From NCBI GenBank assembly GCA_964602595.1, contig CAZRRO010000009.1, positions 124,001-188,000 of the forward strand: a stretch of 64,000 nt of DNA. Reading direction: 5' to 3'. The position numbers and the translations under genes were made by a program. This stretch comes from CAIWAH01 sp964602595 (GTDB taxonomy: Bacteria; Verrucomicrobiota; Verrucomicrobiia; Limisphaerales; UBA9464). Below are positions 8,047 through 16,000 of the stretch, piece after piece (positions within the stretch are counted from its first letter, which is position 1; every line of letters starts with the position of its first letter). The notes beneath the pieces were generated by a model, which ran no database searches, was not told the origin of the DNA, and worked only from the letters and a program-made list of their open reading frames with translations.

Positions 8047-8760
8047 GTGCCCGGAAGCGCCCATGGAGTCTTCGCCACCACGCATTGGAGCGTCGTGCTG
8101 GCGGCCGGCGACGTTCCCTCCCCCGCGTCGAGCGCCGCGTTGGAACGGCTTTGCCGCGGTTACTGGTATCCGCTCTACGCCCATTTCCGGCGTCGTGGCC
8201 GGAATCCCGACGATGCCGCCGAGCTGACCCAAGAACTGTTCGCCAACCTGCTTCGTCGGGAGGATTTCCGCCGGGTCGGGCCGGAAAAGGGCCGCTTTCG
8301 CACGTTCCTCCTGACCGCCGCCGACCGGCTGTTGCTCGACCAGCACGCGGCCGAAACCGCCCACAAGCGGGGCGGCGGCCAATCACTGCTCGCCTTGGAC
8401 GCCCTTTCCGCCGAGGAACGCTTCGCGCTCGAGCCCCTGACCCACGAAACGCCCGACCGCGCCTTTGACCGGCAATGGGCGCTCGTGCTGCTCGACCAAG
8501 CGATGCGGAAACTCGCCGAGGAACAGGCTGCGCGGGACGACGCCGAAGCATTTGCCCACTTGAAGCCATTTCTCGCCGCCGAGGCCGAAGCCGGCGACTA
8601 CGGCCGGCTGGCCACGGAACTGGGGCTGGCCCCCAACACCATCGCCAAACGCGTCGAACGCCTGCGCGAGCGGTTCCGGGAACTGGTTCTCGCCGAGACC
8701 CTGCAAACGGTGGGCACCCCCGCCGAGGCGGAGGCCGAACTTCGATCCCTTTTCGGCTGA
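8047..8760 (+). CDS. ECF-like sigma-70 family sigma factor, cassette 1
   Basis: Promoter-specificity subunit for RNA polymerase. The 237-residue product has the N-terminal ATTHWSVVLAAG signature of this Verrucomicrobia/Planctomycetes sigma group, region 2 with NPDDAAELTQELFANLL and KGRFRTFLLTAADRLLLD, and region 4 with YGRLATELGLAPNTIAKRVE as helix-turn-helix. GTG at 8047 is chosen because it aligns the N-terminus residue for residue with the paralogue at 20055 (THWS at the same position); the frame is open to a GTG at 7978. It precedes a Ser/Thr kinase by 38 bases, suggesting one transcript and kinase-controlled activity, as inferred for ECF-kinase pairs in Planctomycetes. Confidence 0.85.
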   Translation: MPGSAHGVFATTHWSVVLAAGDVPSPASSAALERLCRGYWYPLYAHFRRRGRNPDDAAELTQELFANLLRREDFRRVGPEKGRFRTFLLTAADRLLLDQHAAETAHKRGGGQSLLALDALSAEERFALEPLTHETPDRAFDRQWALVLLDQAMRKLAEEQAARDDAEAFAHLKPFLAAEAEAGDYGRLATELGLAPNTIAKRVERLRERFRELVLAETLQTVGTPAEAEAELRSLFG

Positions 8761-8798
8761 CCACGCGTCATCGCCCCGAGTTTTCGCCGTTTCCCTTC

Positions 8799-11700
8799 AT
8801 GGTGACTTCGCCCTCGAACTCCGCGTGCCCCCGGTGCGGCCAGTCCGTTTCCAGCGGCTGGATCGGCGGACTGTGCCCGCGCTGCGTCTCCCGCACCTCG
8901 CTGGGGGCCTTGCTGGCCCCAACGCCCGCGGCCCGACCCCGGCTCGGTGACTACGAACTCGGCGAAGAACTCGGCCGCGGCGCGATGGGGGCCGTTTACC
9001 GGGCCCGGCACGTCACGCTGGGCCAGACCGTCGCACTCAAGGTCGTCCTGACCGGCGAGTTCGCCAGCGAGTCGGAACGCCGGCGGTTCCTCGCCGAAGC
9101 CGGCCAGGCCGCGCGGTTGGACCACCCCAACATCGTGCGGGTCCTCAACTACGGCGAGGCCGATGGCCGGCAGTTCTACGCGATGGAACTGGTCGAGGGC
9201 CCCACGTTGGCGGCGGCCAGGCAGCGGGGACATTGGCGGATGACGCCGGCGGAAGTTGCCGCCGCCCCGGGTTCCTTCCGCCATTTCGCCCTGCTGATTT
9301 CTCAGGTCGCCCGGGCCGTCCAGCACGCCCATGAGCGCGGCGTCCTGCATCGCGACCTCAAGCCGGGCAACATCCTGCTCGACGCCGACGGCACGCCCCA
9401 CGTCGCCGACTTTGGCCTGGCCACGTTGCTCGGCGGCGACGGCGAGAACCGATCCGTCCGTGCCACCTTGGCCGGCTCTCCCGTGGGCACGCCCGCCTAC
9501 ATGCCGCCCGAACAGGTCCGCGGCGAACAGTCCGTAACCATCGCCTCCGACCTGTGGAGCCTTGGTGTGATCCTCTATGAATTGCTCGCCGGCCGGCCGC
9601 CGTTCACGGGGAGCAATGCGCCGGAGACCTATCGGAAGATCCTCGAAGAGGAGCCGAGCCCCGTTTCGATTCACGCTTCAAGAACCACGGAATGCGGCGA
9701 CACCGGGACCGAGCCCGCAAACCGCCACGGAAATGTCTTAAACCCCGTTCCCCGCGACCTCGAAATCATCGCGCGAAAGTGCCTGCGGAAAGCACCCGGC
9801 GAACGGTATTCGTCCGCCGGCGCGCTGGCCGATGACCTTGATCGCTGGCTCAAGGGCGAACCCATCCTGGCCCGGCCCGTCCGTGCCCCCGAGCAGGCAT
9901 GGCTTTGGGCCCGCCGCCGGCCGGTGGTCGCGGCCCTGACGGCGGTGGTCGCCTTGCTGGTGCTGGTGGTGGCGATCGGCGGCCCGGTGGTTGCCTTCCG
10001 CTTGTCCCGGGCGGAACGCCAGGAACGGGCCGCGAACGTCACCGCGCAGGAAAAGCTCTTCGAATCCCTGCTCGCCCAGGCCCGCGCGTCGCGGCTCACC
10101 CTGGAACCCGGCCGCCGCGAGGCCGGACTCAAGGCGATTCAGGCGGCCGCCAAGATCCGGGTCTCACCCGAGCTCAGGGACGAAGCGGTCGCCTTGCTGG
10201 CGCTCTCCGACCAAGGCCAGCCGGCCGTCGTGTCCAACCTCGTGTTCCGCGGAGACGGCATAGTTCTCGACGCCGACTTCCAACGGTTTCTCCAGGAAGA
10301 AGCCGGCCCGGCGTTCGCGCTTCGGCGGCGCAGTGACGGGCATGAGGAGTTTCGCTGGCCCACCCCCACCAACAGCGGCTACCTCGCCCATCGGGAGCTG
10401 AGTCCGGACGGATCCCTGCTCATGCTCAACTACAGCCGCCCCCGACTTGTGCTGGTGCGACTGGCGGCGCGCGAAGTCCTCTTCGACGAGGCCGACACCT
10501 GGTTCGGCGGGTTTTCCCCGGACGGGTCGTTGTTCGCCGCGCTGCGCGGCGATCACACGCTCAGCGTCCACGAAAGTGCCACGGGACGGTCGGTGGCCGA
10601 ACACCGTTTCGAACAAACTGCCCGCGCGAGCCTGGCCTTTCACCCGGGCGGCGCCACGGTGCTGGCGGTGCCGGTCGGCCCGGAATTGCAGCTCTGGAAC
10701 TGGGTGACGGACCAGATCGTCGGGCGGTTGGCGGAGGGCGCCGACATCCGTTGCGCCGTCTGGCACGGTGACCTGTTGGCCACCTCGCTCCTGGGCGGGG
10801 AGATCCGGTTGCTCGACCTGCGACGCAACCGGCGACTGCTGCTCAGCGGCCACCTCGACACGGTGGAGCATCTCCGGTTTTCACCCGACGGCGCCTGGCT
10901 TGCCTCGCTCGAAGGGAACGACGGCCTGGCCCACTGGTGGGACACCCAGACCGGTTCCCCACGGCTGCGTAGCGACCGGTTCAGTTTCCGGCAATTCAGC
11001 CGCGATGGTTCCCGGATCCTGCTCAGCACGCCCACCACGTGGGCCGTCGCGCCGGTCCTGCGCCCGCAATCCTACCGGGCTACCCGCTTGGGCGGCGAGT
11101 CCCTCAGCGCCTACAGTCCGGACGGTCGTTGGCTGCTGGGCGGCGGTCCCGACGGGCTGGAAATCTGGGACACCGAACGCCAGGTCCGCCTCGCCGCCCG
11201 GCCCGTGCAGGGGTTACTCGAGGCGTTCGTGACCGACGGTGGCCGAAATCTGCTCGCGTGCGACCATCAGCGAATTATCCGTTGGAACCTCGGCGCCGAG
11301 CAAAACCGACTCACCCTCACCGGCGAACGCACCGTTTTCACCGCGCCAGATTGGCGGATCGAAGCCTTCGCCGTGAGTCCGGACGGAAGGCAATTCGCGG
11401 TGGCCCACGACAACGAACTGGCCCTGGTGGATGCGGGCGCCCCGGACCGCTTCACCCACCTGACCAACGCCAGCATTCCCCGGTCGCCCACGTTCAGTCC
11501 CGACGGCCGGTGGCTCGTCGCCGGCACCTTTCACGGCCGCGGCCTCCAAATCTGGGAGTTGCCCGCCGGCACGCCCGGACCGGTGCTGAACACCGGGAAC
11601 GTGTTCACCCGCTTCAGCCCGGACGGCACCCGGCTGCTCGCCGCCACCAGCGCCGGCCTGATCGTCTTCGAGGCTGGGACCTGGAAAGTCCTGTTCAAGC

Positions 11701-12680
11701 TGCCCAGCGAGGCCGCCTCCAACCTGCCCGGCCGTGCCGCCTGGAGCGCCAATGGTCGCCTGCTCGCCTACGCCCATCGCCAGAAAACCGTCCTGCTCCT
11801 CGACACGGAGTCCTGGCAGACGCGGCTGCGGCTCGAATCCCCCGATCCCTTGCCGATCAACCGCATCGCCTTCGCTCCTGACGGCAGCCAATTGGTCGTG
11901 TCCGGCGCCGGCCGAGCCGAATGGTGGGACTTGCGGAACCTGCGCCAGGAACTCGCCGGCTTGGGCCTGCCGTGGGATGCCCCGCCCGCCGGGATCACCC
12001 CGGAAACGTCCCGTGCCGACCTCGCCCGATTGGAACCCCTCGTCCGGCCCCCAGCCCTGCCCGCCGGCATCCGCCCCCCGCTGATCGTTCCCCCGCGCCC
12101 CGCGGAGGCCACCGCTGCCCAACTCGACCTTTCCCGCCATTACAACGCCCGACTGGACGAGGACTGGCACTTCACCGGCGGCGCCGGCAACAGCCTCGGC
12201 ACGGTCCCGACCGAATTGGTCGATTCCGGCGGGGTGAAATTCGACGCCCGGGGCATCCTTCAGCTCGCCAGCGCCAGCCTCGCCGCCCAGCGCACGGGCT
12301 ACCCGCTGGCTGTGACCCGATTGCCGGTCGCCCAGGCGTGTCGTGCCCTGCACTTCCTCGGCGCCTGCGGTTACGCGGGAAGTGAATCACCCGGCGCCCA
12401 AGTCGGCCGTTATGTCGTGCACTACGCCGACGGCACCCAGGCGGAGATTCCCATCCGGCACGGAAAGGACACCGGCGATTGGTGGCGTCCGGCCCAACCG
12501 CAGCCGGCCACCACGACCGCGACGGTCGCCTGGGAAGGCCTGACGCCAGATGGCCGCCCCGTGCACCTGTTTCGGCAAACTTGGCGAAATCCGAAGCCGG
12601 ACGTCCGGATCGACCACCTCGACTTCGTCTCGGCGAAACGCAGCTCCGCCCCCTTCCTCCTGGCCATCACGGCCGAATAG
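8799..12680 (+). CDS. Transmembrane Ser/Thr protein kinase with zinc ribbon and WD40 propeller, cassette 1
   Basis: A Hanks-type kinase of 1293 residues. The N-terminus holds a CPRCG...CPRC zinc ribbon (residues about 9-32). The kinase domain follows: glycine loop LGRGAMGAVYRA, lysine in VALKVV, HRDLKPGNILLD and DFGLA. A single transmembrane helix lies near residues 374-396. The rest is probably periplasmic: WD40-like repeats (many FSPDG/LSPDG blocks) to about residue 1060, then a roughly 190-residue C-terminal domain with LDLSRHYNARLDEDWHF and GRYVVHYADGTQAEIPI, also present in the paralogue at 20781. ATG at 8799 is used; the upstream open frame overlaps the sigma gene and is not coding. Likely role: sense an envelope state and act on the neighbouring sigma factor. 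The ligand is unknown. Confidence 0.88.
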   Translation: MVTSPSNSACPRCGQSVSSGWIGGLCPRCVSRTSLGALLAPTPAARPRLGDYELGEELGRGAMGAVYRARHVTLGQTVALKVVLTGEFASESERRRFLAEAGQAARLDHPNIVRVLNYGEADGRQFYAMELVEGPTLAAARQRGHWRMTPAEVAAAPGSFRHFALLISQVARAVQHAHERGVLHRDLKPGNILLDADGTPHVADFGLATLLGGDGENRSVRATLAGSPVGTPAYMPPEQVRGEQSVTIASDLWSLGVILYELLAGRPPFTGSNAPETYRKILEEEPSPVSIHASRTTECGDTGTEPANRHGNVLNPVPRDLEIIARKCLRKAPGERYSSAGALADDLDRWLKGEPILARPVRAPEQAWLWARRRPVVAALTAVVALLVLVVAIGGPVVAFRLSRAERQERAANVTAQEKLFESLLAQARASRLTLEPGRREAGLKAIQAAAKIRVSPELRDEAVALLALSDQGQPAVVSNLVFRGDGIVLDADFQRFLQEEAGPAFALRRRSDGHEEFRWPTPTNSGYLAHRELSPDGSLLMLNYSRPRLVLVRLAAREVLFDEADTWFGGFSPDGSLFAALRGDHTLSVHESATGRSVAEHRFEQTARASLAFHPGGATVLAVPVGPELQLWNWVTDQIVGRLAEGADIRCAVWHGDLLATSLLGGEIRLLDLRRNRRLLLSGHLDTVEHLRFSPDGAWLASLEGNDGLAHWWDTQTGSPRLRSDRFSFRQFSRDGSRILLSTPTTWAVAPVLRPQSYRATRLGGESLSAYSPDGRWLLGGGPDGLEIWDTERQVRLAARPVQGLLEAFVTDGGRNLLACDHQRIIRWNLGAEQNRLTLTGERTVFTAPDWRIEAFAVSPDGRQFAVAHDNELALVDAGAPDRFTHLTNASIPRSPTFSPDGRWLVAGTFHGRGLQIWELPAGTPGPVLNTGNVFTRFSPDGTRLLAATSAGLIVFEAGTWKVLFKLPSEAASNLPGRAAWSANGRLLAYAHRQKTVLLLDTESWQTRLRLESPDPLPINRIAFAPDGSQLVVSGAGRAEWWDLRNLRQELAGLGLPWDAPPAGITPETSRADLARLEPLVRPPALPAGIRPPLIVPPRPAEATAAQLDLSRHYNARLDEDWHFTGGAGNSLGTVPTELVDSGGVKFDARGILQLASASLAAQRTGYPLAVTRLPVAQACRALHFLGACGYAGSESPGAQVGRYVVHYADGTQAEIPIRHGKDTGDWWRPAQPQPATTTATVAWEGLTPDGRPVHLFRQTWRNPKPDVRIDHLDFVSAKRSSAPFLLAITAE

Positions 12681-12705
12681 TCCCACCGCCGCGAAGGCGG
12701 GACGG

Positions 12706-12799
12706 CGGGAGCGCGGTTGTCTGAGCCGCGCGAGGGGGCGATCTGTTCGGTGTAAACGCAGGGCGAACTCGACTCGCGACTCGGAGAGTCGCGCTCCCG
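12706..12799. repeat. REP/MITE-like palindromic element
   Basis: A 94-base block between kinase 1 and the next gene is bounded by perfect 10-base terminal inverted repeats (CGGGAGCGCG at 12706-12715, CGCGCTCCCG at 12790-12799). It contains two hairpins: GCGCGG/CCGCGC (12711-12731) and CGCGACTC-GGA-GAGTCGCG (12775-12793). This looks like a bipartite REP-type repeat. No equivalent lies at the matching place in cassette 2, so it is probably a later insertion. It and the promoter motif at 12940 are all that I see in the 322-base gap 12681-13002. Confidence 0.6.
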
Positions 12800-12939
12800 G
12801 CCAAGCCGGGTGTTGGCAGCCATCTACGCTGTCGAAATGCGCCTGATGGACACTGTTTTGGCCGCAGCCGCCGGGGGCCGGAGCGGCGGCTCGACCGGCC
12901 CGAAACCGATGCGCCACGGCCAACCCGCCACCCCGGCCG

Positions 12940-12968
12940 AAAAGATTTTTACGAATTTCGGTCATCGC
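12940..12968 (+). promoter_or_regulatory. Putative ECF-type promoter motif, cassette 1
   Basis: AAAGATTTTTACGA (12941-12954) followed by GTCATCGC (12961-12968), 34 bases before the ATG at 13003. The same gapless pattern occurs at 24789-24816 in cassette 2; 21 of 28 positions are identical. The layout (A-rich box, about 15 bases, a GTC box) resembles ECF promoters of the AAC/CGTC kind. Shared sequence is observed; recognition by the cassette sigma factors is inferred. Confidence 0.45.
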
Positions 12969-13002
12969 GGCCGCCGGACCCCGTTTCCCAAGGCATACGC
13001 AC

Positions 13003-16000
13003 ATGAAGTTGCCCGCCTTGATTCCTTCCGTTGGTGCCTCCCTGCGGCATGCGATGTGTCGCCCTTGGGGCCGGCTGGGCGCACTGGTGCTGGGCTCTTG
13101 GTTCGCCACCGCGGCGGACGTCACCATCAGCGAACTGCGGCTGGATGGTGGCGCCGTGCGGCTGCGCCATCCGGGCGAATCGGCCAGCTACTACGTCCTC
13201 TACCGCGGCAACGAGGTCACCGCGATCACCCAACCGGTGGACCTCCGGCTGGGCACGCCAGGGGAACGCGAGCTGGTCGATGCGTCCGGGGCGGACGGTG
13301 CCACCCGCTTCTACCGGATTCGCCAAGTTCCCGTCGCGCTGCCGCAAGACACGGACGGCGACGACATGGACGACCTGTTCGAGCTCGGCTACCCCGATTT
13401 CCTCAACCCACTCAACAACGCGGATGCCAATCGGGACCAGGACGGCGACGGCCTGACAAATGCAGATGAATATCGCCGCGGCTCCGACCCCGCCAAGGCA
13501 GCGGGCCTCGCGCAGATCAATACCTCGCCCGAGAACGGCGATTCCGAGGTTTCAGTTCACCGCGAAACCGTCGTCTATTTCACCGCGCCCTTGGCCGCCG
13601 ACGCCCCCCTGACCCTCGACAATTTCTACGCGGAATTCGCCGGCCGGAAGCTGCTTGCGCGGCTGGAAATCGCCTCGGATCGCCACAAGGCCACGCTATT
13701 CTACCTCGAACCCCTGCCACCGTCCTCACGCATCCGTGTGACGCTCAAGGGCGACGGCCTGCGCGACGCCGCCGGCCGGCCGGTGGACGCGGACGGCGAC
13801 GGTCAGCCCGGCGGCACGGCACGGATCGACTTCAGCACGTTCTCAGTCCAATCCATCATCAACACGGCAGTCCAAGGACGGGTCTTCGCGGCCGCCAAGG
13901 TGGTGGTGGACGGCACCGAACAAAACCAACCGCTGGCCGGCGTCACGATCACGGTGGACGGACAGGAGGAGACCATGCGGGTGGTCACCGATGCGGATGG
14001 GCGGTTCACGCTGAGCCCAGCCCCGGCCGGGCGCTTCTTCGTCCATGTGGACGGCCGCACCTCCCCGCGGAGTTCCTGGCCCGCGGGCGACTACCATCCG
14101 TTCGTTGGCAAAGCATGGGAAGCCCGCCCCGGCCAGGCGGACAATCTGGCCGGCGGATCCGGCGAAATCTTCCTGCCCTTGGTGCGTGCCGGAACGCTCC
14201 AACCCGTCAGCGCGACCGAGGACACGAAGATCCAGTTGCCGGCCGAAACCTTGCGCGAAAATCCGCTGATGGCCGGGCTTGAGGTGACCGTGCCAGCCAA
14301 CAGCCTGTTCTCGGAAAACGGCAACCGCGGCGGCCGGGTGGGGCTCGCACCGGTGCCGCCGGACCGGCTGCCGGAACCGCTGCCGGAAGGCCTCAATCCC
14401 CCACTGGTCGTGACCGTGCAAACCGACGGCGGCAGCAACTTTGACCGACCGGCGCCGGTGAAGTTTCCCAACCTCCCGGATCCCGAGACGGGCGAGAAAC
14501 TCCCGCCCGGCGCGAAAAGCGCCCTGATCAGCTTCAACCATGACACGGGCCGCTGGGAAGTGCAGGGCTCCATGACCGTTACCGCCGACGGCAACTTCCT
14601 CGTGACCGACCCCGGCGTCGGTATCCTCCAGCCTGGATGGCATTTCCCGGATCCGCGGAACCGTCCCCGGTGCGACAAGCCCAAACCCCCCCCTGGATTA
14701 CCCGGCGGCCCTCCCGGCGGACCCGGCGGTGGGCCGGGCGGCGGTCCAGGGGGCGGTCTCGGCGGGGGCGCCAGTCCAGGTGGAGCCAGCGGCGACGGCC
14801 CGGACGGTTCTCCCGGGGGCGATGGTAACGGCAGCGGCGGCCCCACCGGGGGAAGCAACGGCGGCGACAACGACAGTTTTGGCGGTGATTCGACCGACGA
14901 TTACCTCGACAACGATTCCGGAACCGACGGCAACGTGCTGGCGGATTGTGACGGGGACGGCATCCCCAACCGGTTCGACCCTGACATCGACGGTGATGGT
15001 ATCCCGAACGGCGTTGATCCCGACCCTGATTGTGACGGGCGCCCGAGCAGCGTTGACCGCGATGACGACGGTGACGGCGTGGCCGACGAGGGCGACAACA
15101 CTCCGTCCGGACCGGTTTGCGGTAAATGCGACACCCGCATTGATTGCGGCTGCGACCTGACCGGCAACTACGTTAGCCCGGCGGTTGTCGAACCGGAGGT
15201 GCAGCCCGACGGAAGCTCACCGGACGGCTCCCACCGGCTCGAAGAACGCCGCGCCAGCGACCAGGTTCAGCTCGTCGTCCGACGCCGCCAGGACAACTCG
15301 GTTGTCGTGGTGCTCGAAGTGCCGGCGGCCGACGTCATCCGTGGTTTTGGGCCCGACTGCAGCAGCTTCGTGGTGCGCTACCGCCAGCGGGATTCCGGGG
15401 GATACGTGGTGGTGCTGTTCAACCTCGGCCGGACCGATCCGACCATCCCGGTTTACCTTTCCCAACGGCCCGGGGCACCGCCCGCCATTGCCTTCAGCCC
15501 GGCGGGTCGCTGGTTGCTCGAATCACGGGCCCTTTCGCCCACGGATGTGCTGCTCCGCGTTCTCGACGCCGGCACCGGCAACCTGCGCCACGAAGCGGTG
15601 CTCAAAACCGGCACGCTGCCGGGCAACGGCGACGGGATCGCGACCTGGGGCTTCAGCCCGGACTGCGTCAACCGCTCCTTCGTCTATGCCTTCGCCTCTG
15701 GCGCCGGCGAAGTGACATGGCGCCTCGTCAACCTGACCGAAGCGCTGGGTCACCGCCTGGTCCGGGAGGAACGGCTGAACTCGGCCTCCGGCTTCTGGCA
15801 GTTCAATCCCTGCGGAAGCCAAGCCGCTCGGGTCAGCGCCGGGCTCAACGCGATGAATATCAGCTTGTTCAACACCAAGAACGGGTCCCTGGCCGGCACG
15901 TTGGACCACGCCATCGCCAACGTCCGTTTTACCACTACGACCGGCCATGAAATGGCGAACGTGGCGGGCAGCCCCATCGAACTCGCCCCCAATCTCACCA

